From: Acidobacteriota bacterium
Lineage (GTDB): Bacteria; Pseudomonadota; Alphaproteobacteria; Caulobacterales; Hyphomonadaceae
Direction of reading: 5' to 3'
NCBI GenBank assembly: GCA_016712445.1
Contig: JADJRB010000002.1
Span: forward strand, 310,001-374,000
DNA: 64,000 bases
Shown: positions 51,945-60,408 of the stretch, piece by piece
Numbering within the stretch: position 1 is the stretch's first letter
How the letters are laid out: each line of letters begins with the position of its first letter
Notes under the pieces: model-generated
The model's database searches: none
What the model saw: only the letters and a program-made list of their open reading frames with translations
Told to the model about the DNA's origin: nothing
Program-made: the position numbers and the translations under genes

Positions 51945-52997
51945 ATGTCACTCGATCTACCCCTCATCTGGGCTTTCATTCTCGCGGTCGGCGTCATGAT
52001 GTACGTCTTGCTCGACGGCTTCGACCTCGGCGTCGGCATGCTGACGACGCGCGCGCGCTCGGACGAGGAGCGCAATATGATGACCGCCACCATCGAGCCC
52101 GTCTGGGACGGAAACGAGACCTGGCTGATCATTGGCGGCGGCGGACTTTTTGCTGCGTTCCCCACCGCCTACGCCGTTATCATGCCTGCCTTTTACCTGC
52201 CGGTCCTGATCATGCTGGCCGCGCTCATCTTCCGCGGCGTGGCGTTCGAGTTCCGGCACAAGGCCGTCCGTGATCTGACGAAAAGGTTCTGGAACGGAGC
52301 TTTTGCGGGCGGCTCGTTCACGGCGGCCTTGGCGCAGGGCATCATGCTGGGCGGCATGGTTCAGGGTATCGCGGTGGAAGACGGCGCCTTTGCCGGCGGC
52401 ACATGGGACTGGCTGACGCCGTTCACCCTGCTCACGGGCGTTTCCGTGGTTGCCGGCTACATCCTGCTCGGCGCCTGCTGGCTGGTGCTGAAGACGGAAG
52501 GCGAACTCTTCCAGCGCGCGCGTCGCTGGGGGCTCGGGGCGCTGGCGGCCGTTTCGCTCTGTTTCTTTGCGGTCAGTCTCGCAACATTGGCGGTCGATGC
52601 CTCGATTGGCGACCGATGGGGTTTCTCGATGCAGCATATCGATTTTGCGACTCTGCTGCCGCTGTCTCCCGTGCCGCTCGCCGGCATGGCGCTGTGCGTC
52701 TGGCTCGCGCGCGATCTCTGGATGAAGCCGGGCCCCGGCGGCGCGCCCGACTGGCGGCCCTTCCTGCTCGCAGCGGGCATTTTCCTCACCGGCTATTTCG
52801 GCATCGGCATCAGCCTCTTCCCGCACATCGTGCCGTTCGAGATCACGATCTGGGATGCGGCTGCGCGCGACAACGCCCTTGGCTTCATGCTGGTCGGAGC
52901 AGGCGTGATGCTGCCCGTGATCCTCGCCTACACAATTTACGTGTACCGGCTTTTCTGGGGCAAGGTGAAACCGGGTGACGGCTACCACCATGATTGA
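51945..52997 (+). CDS. cydB: Cytochrome bd ubiquinol oxidase subunit II
   Basis: A 350-residue CydB with the starting LPLIWAFILAVGVMMYVLLDGFDLGVGML and WDGNETWLIIGGGGLFAAFPTAYA, both diagnostic, and eight or so membrane helices. It pairs with CydA to form a non-proton-pumping quinol oxidase that resists cyanide and works at low oxygen. A ribosome-binding site AGGAG lies 6-10 nt before the ATG. Its stop overlaps the small DUF2474-like gene by 8 nt. Confidence 0.95.
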   Translation: MSLDLPLIWAFILAVGVMMYVLLDGFDLGVGMLTTRARSDEERNMMTATIEPVWDGNETWLIIGGGGLFAAFPTAYAVIMPAFYLPVLIMLAALIFRGVAFEFRHKAVRDLTKRFWNGAFAGGSFTAALAQGIMLGGMVQGIAVEDGAFAGGTWDWLTPFTLLTGVSVVAGYILLGACWLVLKTEGELFQRARRWGLGALAAVSLCFFAVSLATLAVDASIGDRWGFSMQHIDFATLLPLSPVPLAGMALCVWLARDLWMKPGPGGAPDWRPFLLAAGIFLTGYFGIGISLFPHIVPFEITIWDAAARDNALGFMLVGAGVMLPVILAYTIYVYRLFWGKVKPGDGYHHD

Positions 52998-53133
52998 ACC
53001 GGTCGGCCCCGGCGACGACGATCACCAGCCGCTACACCAGCGGCTCGCTTGGTTCTTCGGCATCGCCTTCGCGTCTATGCTGGCCGTTGCGGCCGTTGCC
53101 TACGCGCTCCGGGCCGTGCTTTTCATCAAGTAA
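52990..53133 (+). CDS. DUF2474-like small subunit of cytochrome bd (47 aa)
   Basis: A 47-codon gene overlaps the end of cydB by 8 nt. It encodes a short polar head (MIEPVGPGDDDHQPLHQRLAW is seen), then one transmembrane helix (FFGIAFASMLAVAAVAYALRAVLFI) ending in a Lys. Position and shape match the DUF2474/CydX-like single-span subunits that accompany CIO-type oxidases and help assemble or stabilise heme binding. Its stop lies inside the convergent acyl-CoA synthetase stop region (8-nt overlap). It is small enough to be missed by length filters. Confidence comes from position and hydrophobicity rather than strong motif identity. Confidence 0.75.
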   Translation: MIEPVGPGDDDHQPLHQRLAWFFGIAFASMLAVAAVAYALRAVLFIK

Positions 53134-54733
53134 GGCCGAGCTCTGAAAGCGCAAAGGTCTTGATGGACTTGTAGTCCGCCTTGCCATTCGATGCGCGCCC
53201 GAGATCGTCCTTGAACAGGATGCGTTTGGGCGATTTGTACCGCGCCAGCTTGCCCTGCACGAAGGCGCGCAGCTCGTCCTCCGACACAGCCTGCTCCAGC
53301 GACACGACGGCCGTCACGGCCTGGCCCCATTTCTCGTCCGGCACGCCCACCACCAGCGCGTCGCGCACGGCGGCGTGCGCCTTCAGCGCTTCCTCCACTT
53401 CTTCGGGATAGACCTTCTCACCGGCAGTGTTGATGCAGTTCGAGCCGCGGCCGAGCAGCGTGATCGTGCCGTCCGCTTCCACCGTGCACCAGTCGCCGGG
53501 GATCGCATACCGCATGCCGCCGATCGTCTTGTAGGTTTTCGCGGTCTTCTCAGGATCCTTGTAGTAGCCAAGCGGCACCGCGCCGCCGCGCGCGATGAAG
53601 CCGGCAACGCCGCTACCGGGCACCACTTCCTGATCGTCCTCGGTGAACACCTTGCAGCTGCCACCGATCTCGAACTTCGAAGTCTGCGTGCCGCCCGCCG
53701 CCGTCGTGATCGACGATCCAAAGCCGACGGCTTCCGAAGCGCCGAAACTGTCCGTGAGCGCAGTTTGTGGAATGTGCTTCAACAAGCCCTGCTTGACTTC
53801 GGCGCTCCACATCACGCCCGAGGAAATGATGTTCAGCACACTGGAGAGATTCCAGCGGCCGGGATTTTCATCCAGCGCCTTCAGCATCGGCTTCGCGAAG
53901 GCATCACCGACGATAGCCATTGACGTGACGCCGTTCTCGGCAACGGTATCCCAGAGGTTCTCGGGACTGAACTTGCTCTTCTCCGAAAGGGTCACGACCG
54001 CACCGCCATTCAGCATGGCGCCCATCGCGGTGAACCAGCCGGTGCCATGCATCAGCGGACAGGCAGGCAGCTGCCGCGAGAAGCGGCCAACTGTCAGCGC
54101 GTTTTCGACATGCTCCGCCATGGTTTCCGGCACAGGTCCGCCGAGTTTGCGCACGCCCTCCATGCTGGCTTCGCGCCAGATATTGTGGGTCCACATCACG
54201 CCCTTCGGCATGCCGGTCGTGCCGCCGGTATAGAGCAGGAAAATGTCGTCGCCCGAGCGTTTGCCCTGGATCGGGGAAGGGTCGCCTTCGGTCGCGAGTT
54301 TCTCGTAGTTCGTGGCGAACGGCGCGGTTTCGCCGGCGCCGATCTGCACCCAGGCGATGACACGCGGCAGGCGCTGGCGAACACGCTCCACCTCCGCCAT
54401 GAATTCGGAATCGAAGAAGACAATGGTCGAGTCCGAGTTGTCGATGATGTAGACGAGTTCGTCGTCCAGGTAGCGGTAGTTGACGTTGACCGGCGACAGC
54501 CCGGCTTTGAAGCAGGCCGCCATCGCTTCCATGTATTCGGGTTGGTTGCGCATGTAGAAACCGGCCTTGTCGCCGGGCGCCGCGCCGAGTGTGCGGAAGG
54601 CCCGGGCGAGGCGGTTCGTGCGCGCTGAGAATTCCGGCCAGTAAGTCTTGCGGTCGCCGTGCGCCAGGGCGAGGTCTTCCGGTCCGAGCGCGGCGCCGAC
54701 AGCGTCCAGCATATCGCCAAAGTTCCAGTCCAT
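53126..54733 (-). CDS. Acyl-CoA synthetase (AMP-forming, fatty-acid-CoA ligase type)
   Basis: A 535-residue ANL-superfamily ligase that activates a carboxylic acid as acyl-AMP and then acyl-CoA. Motifs are complete: P-loop LLYTGGTTGMPKGVMW, the A5-like DSFGASEAVGF, YKTIGGMRYAIPGDWCTVEADG and the C-terminal GRGSNCINTAGEKVYPEEVEEAL with the catalytic Lys near LGRASNGKADYKSI. The start at 54733 (MDWNFGDMLDAVG) has GGGAGAG upstream; longer in-frame extension is rejected. It resembles steroid or long-chain acyl-CoA ligases, but the substrate is not fixed. It lies downstream of groEL and converges on the cydB-DUF2474 genes. Confidence 0.9.
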   Translation of the reverse strand: MDWNFGDMLDAVGAALGPEDLALAHGDRKTYWPEFSARTNRLARAFRTLGAAPGDKAGFYMRNQPEYMEAMAACFKAGLSPVNVNYRYLDDELVYIIDNSDSTIVFFDSEFMAEVERVRQRLPRVIAWVQIGAGETAPFATNYEKLATEGDPSPIQGKRSGDDIFLLYTGGTTGMPKGVMWTHNIWREASMEGVRKLGGPVPETMAEHVENALTVGRFSRQLPACPLMHGTGWFTAMGAMLNGGAVVTLSEKSKFSPENLWDTVAENGVTSMAIVGDAFAKPMLKALDENPGRWNLSSVLNIISSGVMWSAEVKQGLLKHIPQTALTDSFGASEAVGFGSSITTAAGGTQTSKFEIGGSCKVFTEDDQEVVPGSGVAGFIARGGAVPLGYYKDPEKTAKTYKTIGGMRYAIPGDWCTVEADGTITLLGRGSNCINTAGEKVYPEEVEEALKAHAAVRDALVVGVPDEKWGQAVTAVVSLEQAVSEDELRAFVQGKLARYKSPKRILFKDDLGRASNGKADYKSIKTFALSELGLT

Positions 54734-54815
54734 GCGCTCTCTCCCGTTCGCCGCTCCGGCGTTTCTTGTTGGGCGCACCGTATTTTGGCGGGGGAGGTGG
54801 GGCAATCCATGCCCC

Positions 54816-54853
54816 GACGAAAACGGCCCCCCGGAGGTCTCCGGAGGGCCGTT
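54816..54853 (-). terminator. Rho-independent terminator of groESL
   Basis: AACGGCCCCCCGG (54822-54834) pairs with CCGGAGGGCCGTT (54841-54853) over 13 bp with one wobble and a 6-nt loop. On the minus strand it is followed by TTTTCG. It sits 26 nt after groEL and is the longest hairpin noticed in the window. Confidence 0.92.
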
Positions 54854-54878
54854 CGTAGTCTGTCGGAAAGAGCCGGAC

Positions 54879-56522
54879 TTAGAAGTCCATGCCGCCCATG
54901 CCGCCCATGCCACCCGGCATGCCGCCGCCGCCAGCCGACTCCTTCTTCGGAGCTTCGGCAATGCCGGCTTCCGTCGTGATCAGCAGGCTGGCAACCGAAG
55001 CTGCGTTCTGGAGAGCCGAACGGACGACCTTCACCGGATCGATGACGCCCATGGCAACCAGGTCGCCATACTCTTCAGTCTGGGCGTTGAAGCCGTAGGA
55101 GCGGGCCTTGTTCTGGAGGATCGTGTTGACGACCACCGAACCTTCAACACCGGCGTTCTCGGCGATCTGGCGCAGCGGAGCTTCCAGGGCCTTGCGAACG
55201 ATGTCGATGCCGGCTTTCTCGTCGTCGTTGAGGCCGACCACGTCGATGTTCTTGGAAGCGCGCAGCAGGGCCACGCCGCCGCCCGGAACGATGCCTTCTT
55301 CGACAGCCGCGCGGGTTGCGTTGAGCGCGTCGTCGACGCGGTCTTTCTTCTCTTTCACTTCGACTTCGGTTGCGCCACCGACCTTGATGACAGCCACGCC
55401 GCCAGCAAGTTTCGCGAGGCGCTCCTGCAGCTTCTCCTTGTCGTAGTCAGAGGAGGTGTCCTCGATCTGCTTGCGGATCTGGCCGACGCGGGCTTCGATC
55501 TCTTTCTTCTTGCCGGCGCCGTCGACGATGGTCGTGTTGTCCTTGTCGATGGTGACGCGCTTGGCTTTGCCGAGCATTTCCATGCCGACGTTCTCAAGCT
55601 TGATGCCGAGGTCTTCGGAGATGACCTGGCCACCGGTCAGGACAGCGATGTCCTGCAGCATGGCCTTGCGGCGATCGCCGAAGCCAGGCGCTTTCACGGC
55701 AGCGATCTTGAGGCCGCCGCGCAGTTTGTTGACCACGAGGGTTGCGAGCGCTTCGCCGTCGACATCTTCAGCGATGATGATCAGCGGCTTCTGCGACTGG
55801 ACCACAGCTTCGAGGATCGGCAGCAGCGGCTGCAGGCTCGACAGTTTCGACTCGTGCAGGAGGATCAGCGCATCGTCCAGCTCGACCATCATCTTGTCGG
55901 CGTTGGTGATGAAGTAGGGGCTGATATAGCCACGGTCGAACTGCATGCCTTCGACGACGTCGAGTTCGGTGTCAGCCGATTTGGCTTCTTCAACGGTGAT
56001 GACGCCTTCGTTGCCGACTTTCGCCATCGCCTGGGCAATCATCTCGCCGATTTCGCGCTGGCCGTTGGCTGAGATCGTGCCGACCTGGGCGATCTCTTCG
56101 TTCGTCTTCACCTTCTTGGCGTGGTGGGCGAGGTCCGAGACGACTTCCGTCACGGCTTTGTCGATGCCGCGCTTCAGGTCCATCGGGTTCATGCCGGCGG
56201 CCACGCGCTTCATGCCTTCGCGGACGATGGCTTGAGCCAGAACCGTTGCAGTCGTGGTGCCGTCACCGGCGGTGTCGTTGGCTTTCGATGCCACTTCGCG
56301 CAGCATCTGGGCGCCCATGTTCTCCAGCTTGTCTTCAAGCTCGATTTCCTTGGCGACGGTCACGCCGTCTTTCGTCGTGCGCGGGGCGCCGAACGATTTC
56401 TCGATGACGACGTTGCGGCCTTTCGGGCCGAGCGTGACTTTCACGGCGTTTGCCAGGACGTCGACGCCGCGGAGCATCTTCTCGCGGGCATCAGCGCCGA
56501 AAACTACAATTTTTGCAGCCAT
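54879..56522 (-). CDS. groL: 60 kDa chaperonin GroEL
   Basis: The 547-residue GroEL folds proteins in a double-ring cage with GroES. ATP-binding DGTTTATVLAQAI, equatorial GPKGRNVVIEKSFGAPRTTKDGVTVAKEI, the apical GYISPYFITNADKMMVELDDALILLHESKLSSL and the GGM-rich tail (GGMPGGMGGMGGMDF) are all present. Length and sequence are those of a standard alphaproteobacterial copy. It follows groES on the same strand after 51 nt, and has its own strong ribosome-binding site region AGAGGTAACTC before the ATG. Confidence 0.98.
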   Translation of the reverse strand: MAAKIVVFGADAREKMLRGVDVLANAVKVTLGPKGRNVVIEKSFGAPRTTKDGVTVAKEIELEDKLENMGAQMLREVASKANDTAGDGTTTATVLAQAIVREGMKRVAAGMNPMDLKRGIDKAVTEVVSDLAHHAKKVKTNEEIAQVGTISANGQREIGEMIAQAMAKVGNEGVITVEEAKSADTELDVVEGMQFDRGYISPYFITNADKMMVELDDALILLHESKLSSLQPLLPILEAVVQSQKPLIIIAEDVDGEALATLVVNKLRGGLKIAAVKAPGFGDRRKAMLQDIAVLTGGQVISEDLGIKLENVGMEMLGKAKRVTIDKDNTTIVDGAGKKKEIEARVGQIRKQIEDTSSDYDKEKLQERLAKLAGGVAVIKVGGATEVEVKEKKDRVDDALNATRAAVEEGIVPGGGVALLRASKNIDVVGLNDDEKAGIDIVRKALEAPLRQIAENAGVEGSVVVNTILQNKARSYGFNAQTEEYGDLVAMGVIDPVKVVRSALQNAASVASLLITTEAGIAEAPKKESAGGGGMPGGMGGMGGMDF

Positions 56523-56573
56523 AGTGAGTTACCTCTTTAATTCGATTGGGAAGGAAAAGGGGGGAGGGGAGAC

Positions 56574-56864
56574 TTACTTCTCCAGCACGCCCATGATGTC
56601 GCTTTCCTTCATGATCAGCAGCTCTTCGCCGTCGATCGTGACTTCCGTGCCCGACCACTTGCCGAACAGCACACGGTCTTTCGGTTTCACGTCCAGCGGG
56701 ATGAGTTCGTTGTCGTCACCGACGGCGCCTTTGCCGACAGCCACCACGATGCCCTCCTGGGGCTTCTCTTTCGCGGTGTCCGGGATGATGATCCCGCCTT
56801 TGGATTTCTCTTCTTCCTTGACGCGGCGAACAACGACGCGGTCATGCAGGGGGCGAAGTTTCAT
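56574..56864 (-). CDS. groS: 10 kDa chaperonin GroES
   Basis: The 96-residue co-chaperonin starts MKLRPLHDRVVVRRVKEEEKSKGGIIIPDTAKEKPQEGIVVAVGKG, which includes the mobile loop, and ends LIMKESDIMGVLEK. It caps GroEL. It is the first gene of the heat-shock operon. Its promoter and CIRCE operator lie about 80 nt upstream. Confidence 0.98.
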   Translation of the reverse strand: MKLRPLHDRVVVRRVKEEEKSKGGIIIPDTAKEKPQEGIVVAVGKGAVGDDNELIPLDVKPKDRVLFGKWSGTEVTIDGEELLIMKESDIMGVLEK

Positions 56865-56945
56865 GGGATTTGCCTCTTCGATCGACTGAATCTTGGATCT
56901 TCAGGTTGAGTTCGGGTCGCCGGCAGCGGGAAAATGTGCCCGAAT

Positions 56946-56972
56946 TTGGCACTCATTCGACCCGACTGCTAA
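56946..56972 (-). promoter_or_regulatory. CIRCE element (HrcA operator) of groESL
   Basis: TTGGCACTC-N9-GACTGCTAA matches the CIRCE consensus TTAGCACTC-N9-GAGTGCTAA at 8 of 9 positions in each arm. It lies just downstream of the predicted start of transcription, where HrcA binding blocks groESL. It predicts an hrcA gene elsewhere in the genome, and heat induction through loss of HrcA. Confidence 0.92.
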
Positions 56973-56982
56973 CGATGCGCGT

Positions 56983-57011
56983 GAAATAGACAGTCACCCC
57001 TGAATCGTCAA
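56983..57011 (-). promoter_or_regulatory. groESL promoter (housekeeping type)
   Basis: On the minus strand, TTGACG (57011-57006) and TATTTC (56988-56983) are 17 nt apart. The transcript should begin about 7 nt later, next to the CIRCE element. The rest of the 325-nt groES-GGDEF gap shows no gene. Confidence 0.6.
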
Positions 57012-57189
57012 CCAGCGGTCAGCGAACATTTTCAAACAGACACAACCGCGTGCCGAAGCGGCGCCTGGGCCGTTGCGGCGCCCAAACGTGGTTAACCTTT
57101 CCTGACGCCGCCAGCTTGAAATCGGCCCCGCCAGTGAGCGTGACTTCAAGGATCCTCAGTTACCAAGGCAGGATCGAAAGGGATTCAGG

Positions 57190-58086
57190 ATGAACTCCAA
57201 ACTTCGCGACATGCTCTCGACGGCGAACTATTTCGCGTTGGTCTGCCTCTCGGCACTGAGCATCTCGTTCATCGTATCGATCGTCGTCTACAACCTCGGT
57301 GTTCCCGTCCGCGCGGCTGACTATGTGCGCATCAACCTGTTCGTGACCGCGTGCATCGCGATACCGACCGCGGTGATCGCGTCGCTGCACGACTTCCACA
57401 CCCGCATCTACCAGCGCCGGCTGGAGGCGCTCGCCTGGACCGACGAGCTGACCGGACTGCTCAACCGACGTTTCTTCCTGAAAGCCGCCGAAGAAGAGTG
57501 CCACCGGATGCGCCGCACACGCCAGACAGCGGCGGTCGCAGTGCTCGATCTCGACTTCTTCAAGGAGGTGAACGATCTCTACGGCCACGCCGCCGGCGAC
57601 CGGGTGCTCAAGAGCATCGCGCAGATTGCGCACGCCGAGCTGCGGGGCCCGTTCGACAAGCTGGGCCGCTGGGGCGGCGAGGAGTTTGTCGTCCTGCTGA
57701 GCGACGTCACGCCTGAAACGGCCCAGATCGTCTGTGACCGCCTGCGCAGCCGCATCCAGGCTTCGCTGATCGAGACGGGCGAGTTCCGCGTCTGTGTGAC
57801 CGCGAGTTTCGGTTACTGCATGCTCGGCGCAGGCGCAGAGGTCAATTCAGCCATCGAGGCGGCGGACCGCGCGCTGTATGAAGCCAAGCGTCTCGGCCGC
57901 AACCGCGTCGAACATGCCGAATACGTGCATGCCGAAGTCCAGGATATTGCGGAATTCAAGAAGCGTTCGGTCGCCCATAAGCGCCGCGTCGCTGCGAACG
58001 ACGATCTTGCCGATGAGTTGCGGTCCGCCGCCATCGAGCAGGTGCCGCGCCTGCGTGCCCACGCTCGCCTCCGCAAGGCACGCTGA
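57190..58086 (+). CDS. Membrane-bound diguanylate cyclase (GGDEF)
   Basis: A 298-residue protein that should make c-di-GMP. Two membrane helices (about residues 15-36 and 46-66) precede a GGDEF domain (80-240) with DELTGLLNRRFF, DLDFFKEVNDLYGHAAGD, the active-site GGEEF (162-166) and ASFGYCML. The inhibitory I-site RxxD before the active site is not intact (GPFD), so product feedback may be weak. A basic C-terminal tail (KKRSVAHKRR and RLRAHARLRKAR) follows. Signal input would come through the small membrane part. It is a stand-alone gene. Confidence 0.9.
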   Translation: MNSKLRDMLSTANYFALVCLSALSISFIVSIVVYNLGVPVRAADYVRINLFVTACIAIPTAVIASLHDFHTRIYQRRLEALAWTDELTGLLNRRFFLKAAEEECHRMRRTRQTAAVAVLDLDFFKEVNDLYGHAAGDRVLKSIAQIAHAELRGPFDKLGRWGGEEFVVLLSDVTPETAQIVCDRLRSRIQASLIETGEFRVCVTASFGYCMLGAGAEVNSAIEAADRALYEAKRLGRNRVEHAEYVHAEVQDIAEFKKRSVAHKRRVAANDDLADELRSAAIEQVPRLRAHARLRKAR

Positions 58087-58161
58087 CCGGCAGCGACGCC
58101 GCGTCGCTTGCGGCGCCAACTGTTCTCTGATTGGACAAGTGCGCCCTTGTGGAGGAGCGCC

Positions 58162-59364
58162 ATGCCCAACCCGCCGCCCCGTTCCGGTCCGCTGACTGAC
58201 CTGCGCGTCATCGAGCTTGGCCAGCTGATCGCTGGTCCGTTCTGCGGACAGCTGTTCGCCGACATGGGCGCCGACGTCATCAAGGTGGAGCCGCCGGGGC
58301 AGGGCGATCCGTTGCGTGACTGGGGCCGTGAGGGCTTTCCGCTCTGGTGGTCCGTCGTTGCACGGGGAAAGCGCTGCATCACTGCCAACCTGCGCGAAGC
58401 GGCCGGTCAGGACATCGTCCGCCGCCTCGTCGCCGAAGCTGACTTCCTGGTCGAGAACTTCCGTCCCGGCACACTGGAAAAATGGGGGCTGGGCTACGAG
58501 GCGCTGAAGGCGATAAATCCGCGCCTCATCATGATCCGCGTATCCGGCTACGGGCAGACCGGCCCCTATGCCACCCGCGCCGGCTACGCCTCGGTGGGCG
58601 AAGCGATGGGCGGCCTGCGCTATGTCATGGGCGAGGCTGACCGGCGGCCGTCACGCGCCGGCATTTCGCTCGGCGACAGCCTCGCTGGCCTCTACGCGAC
58701 GCTTGGCGCGTTGGCTGCCTTGCATCACCGTGACCGGACCGGCGAAGGCCAGATGATTGACGCGACGATCTACGAGTCCGTCCTTTCGGTCATGGAAGGC
58801 CTTGTCCCCGAATACCAGTTCGAGGGCTATGTCCGTGAGCGGACGGGTTCGTACCTGCCGGGTATCGCGCCTTCGAACATCTATGAAGGCCGCGATGGCA
58901 TGGTCATCATCGCCGCCAACCAGGATACCGTATTCGCGCGTCTCTGCGACGCAATCGGCCGGCCTGACCTGAAAGACGCGCCAGCCTACAAGACCCATAC
59001 TGCACGCGGCACCAACCAGCATGCCCTCGATGCCATCATCCAGGACTGGGCAGCGCCGCACACGGTAGACGAGATCGAACGCGTCATGATCGAGGCAGGC
59101 GTGCCGGTCGGCAAGGTCTACCGTGCGGAGGACATGCTTGCCGATCCCCACTACGCCGCGCGCGCGTCGCTCGTGGACGTGCCGAGCGAGCGTTGGCCGG
59201 GCATCAAGCAGCAGAACGTCTTTCCGAAAATGTCCGCGACGCCCGGCACCGTCCGCTGGGCGGGACCTGACCGGATCGGAACCCACACGGAGGAAGTGCT
59301 GACCGAGCTTCTCGACCTCTCTCCCGAGCAAGTCGAAAAGCTGCGCGCCAGCGGCATCGTCTAG
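58162..59364 (+). CDS. CaiB/BaiF family III CoA-transferase
   Basis: A 400-residue class III CoA-transferase that moves CoA between carboxylates. CoA-binding opening LTDLRVIELGQLIAGPFCGQLFADMGADVIKVEPP, RVSGYGQTGPYATRAGYASVGEAMGGL and the active-site Asp region SLGDSLAGLYATLGALAAL are present. GGAGGAG precedes the ATG at 58162 by about 5 nt. The partner acid is unknown. Its stop codon TAG uses the first base of an IS630-type element as its G; before the insertion the stop would have been TAA. Confidence 0.9.
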   Translation: MPNPPPRSGPLTDLRVIELGQLIAGPFCGQLFADMGADVIKVEPPGQGDPLRDWGREGFPLWWSVVARGKRCITANLREAAGQDIVRRLVAEADFLVENFRPGTLEKWGLGYEALKAINPRLIMIRVSGYGQTGPYATRAGYASVGEAMGGLRYVMGEADRRPSRAGISLGDSLAGLYATLGALAALHHRDRTGEGQMIDATIYESVLSVMEGLVPEYQFEGYVRERTGSYLPGIAPSNIYEGRDGMVIIAANQDTVFARLCDAIGRPDLKDAPAYKTHTARGTNQHALDAIIQDWAAPHTVDEIERVMIEAGVPVGKVYRAEDMLADPHYAARASLVDVPSERWPGIKQQNVFPKMSATPGTVRWAGPDRIGTHTEEVLTELLDLSPEQVEKLRASGIV

Positions 59365-59379
59365 AGCGTCGCGCGGTCA
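59364..59379 (+). repeat. Left terminal inverted repeat of the IS630 element
   Basis: The sequence GAGCGTCGCGCGGTCA is repeated in inverse orientation with three mismatches at 60393-60408. Its first G completes the TAG stop of the CoA-transferase gene. Confidence 0.88.
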
Positions 59380-59440
59380 CGCAGAATCAAAGATTCCCAG
59401 TTTGAGCGGGTTGTGATTCACTTCTTTCAGGAGGTGGCTC

Positions 59441-59818
59441 ATGGCTGAGGCATATTCGAAGGATCTTCGTCGCCGAGTGGTGGCGTTTGTTGAGCGGGGC
59501 AACTCACGGCAGGCCGCGGCACGTCAGTTTGGGGTAAGCCCCAGCTTTGCGGTGAAGCTGCTGAAGTTGTGGCAGGAGACGGGGAGCGTCACGCCTCGCC
59601 CTGTGGGTGGCCGGCGGCACGCCAAGCTGGCGCCATATCTGGATTTCTTGATTGGCGAGGTTGAGGCGCAGCCGGACGTGACGATGCCGGAATTGGCGCG
59701 CCGGCTGGCGTCGGAGCACGGGGTGACGGCGGCACCGGCATCGCTCTCCCGGGTGCTCTGCCAGGCCGGGTTCACATATAAAAAAAGCGCTTCTGGCAGC
59801 GGAGCAAGAACGCGCTGA
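59441..59818 (+). CDS. IS630 transposase, first frame (helix-turn-helix part)
   Basis: A 125-residue frame with two helix-turn-helix segments (DLRRRVVAFVERGNSRQAAARQFGVSPSFAVKLLKLW and the following TMPELARRLASEHGVTAAPASLSRVL region), the DNA-binding half of an IS630 transposase. GGAGGTGG lies just before the ATG. The frame diverges after FTYKK at an A7 run (59780-59786); shifting one base forward there continues the family sequence as KKALLAAEQ...RADVKAARADW. Without the shift it ends in unrelated residues. Confidence 0.9.
   Translation: MAEAYSKDLRRRVVAFVERGNSRQAAARQFGVSPSFAVKLLKLWQETGSVTPRPVGGRRHAKLAPYLDFLIGEVEAQPDVTMPELARRLASEHGVTAAPASLSRVLCQAGFTYKKSASGSGARTR
59780..59786 (+). other. A7 slippery run joining the two transposase frames
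   Basis: Seven consecutive adenines follow TAT in the first frame. Dropping one A, by +1 ribosomal shift or by transcript slippage, brings translation into the catalytic frame (AAA AAA GCG CTT). A disabling frameshift mutation cannot be excluded from sequence alone. Confidence 0.6.
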
Positions 59819-59819
59819 T

Positions 59820-60395
59820 GTGAAAGCCGCCCGGGCGGACTGGAAGCACTACCGTCAGCCCGCGATGCAGGCCGAACCCGGTCGTCTGGTCTTCATCGAC
59901 GAAACATCCGTGAAGACTAACATGTGCCGTCTTCGCGGACGGTCTCTGTGCGGGAAGCGTCTGAAAGCAACGGCGCCATTCGGGAAATGGGGTACACAGA
60001 CGTTCATTGCAGGCCTGCGCTGTGGTGAACTCACGGCGCCCTGGGTCGTCGAAGGCGCCATGAACCGGTCTGCGTTCGAAGTTTACATCGAGACCCAGCT
60101 CGCCCCGACACTCTCACCCGGCGATGTCGTCATCCTCGACAATCTCAGCGTCCACTACAGCCAGCGCGCCGAAGACGCCCTCGCTGAACGTGGCGCGTGG
60201 TTCCTCTACCTGCCGAAATACTCTCCCGACCTCAACCCGATCGAGATGGCTTTCTCAAAGCTGAAAGCCCATCTCCGCGCCGCCGCCGCCCGAACCTTTG
60301 AGGACCTCAATGACGCCATCGGTGATATCTGCAAGCTCTTCACACCAGCCGAATGCTGGAACTTCTTCAAAGCCGCGGGCTATGCGTCCAAATGA
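59820..60395 (+). CDS. IS630 transposase, second frame (DDE catalytic part)
   Basis: A 191-residue frame carrying the DDE domain: first Asp in VFIDETSVKTNM, second in VILDNLSVHYS (DN) and Glu in YSPDLNPIEMAFSKLKAHLR, all typical of IS630/Tc1-mariner enzymes. The real product is likely a fusion with the first frame through the A7 run; independent initiation from its first ATG would lack the DNA-binding domain. The stop lies within the right terminal repeat. Confidence 0.9.
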   Translation: MKAARADWKHYRQPAMQAEPGRLVFIDETSVKTNMCRLRGRSLCGKRLKATAPFGKWGTQTFIAGLRCGELTAPWVVEGAMNRSAFEVYIETQLAPTLSPGDVVILDNLSVHYSQRAEDALAERGAWFLYLPKYSPDLNPIEMAFSKLKAHLRAAAARTFEDLNDAIGDICKLFTPAECWNFFKAAGYASK

Positions 60396-60408
60396 AAGCG
60401 CGATGCTC
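60393..60408 (-). repeat. Right terminal inverted repeat of the IS630 element
   Basis: Reading inward from 60408 on the minus strand gives GAGCATCGCGCTTTCA, matching the left repeat at 13 of 16 positions. It includes the stop of the transposase and supplies the G of the TAG stop of the convergent SDR gene. Confidence 0.88.

Larger units (their letters stand above)
59364..60408 (+). mobile_element. IS630-family insertion sequence, 1045 bp, flanked by TA duplication
   Basis: The element is bounded by terminal inverted repeats, GAGCGTCGCGCGGTCA at the left (59364-59379) and the inverse GAGCATCGCGCTTTCA at the right (60393-60408), matching at 13 of 16 positions. TA dinucleotides at 59362-59363 and 60409-60410 flank it, as expected of IS630, which targets and duplicates TA. 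Inside are two overlapping transposase frames that would be joined by slippage on an A7 run. All three DDE residues are intact, so it may be active. Confidence 0.92.

Noticed and set aside
54648..56072. Long plus-strand frame opposite groEL
   Set aside because: It is a shadow of the highly biased groEL codons; groEL is certain.
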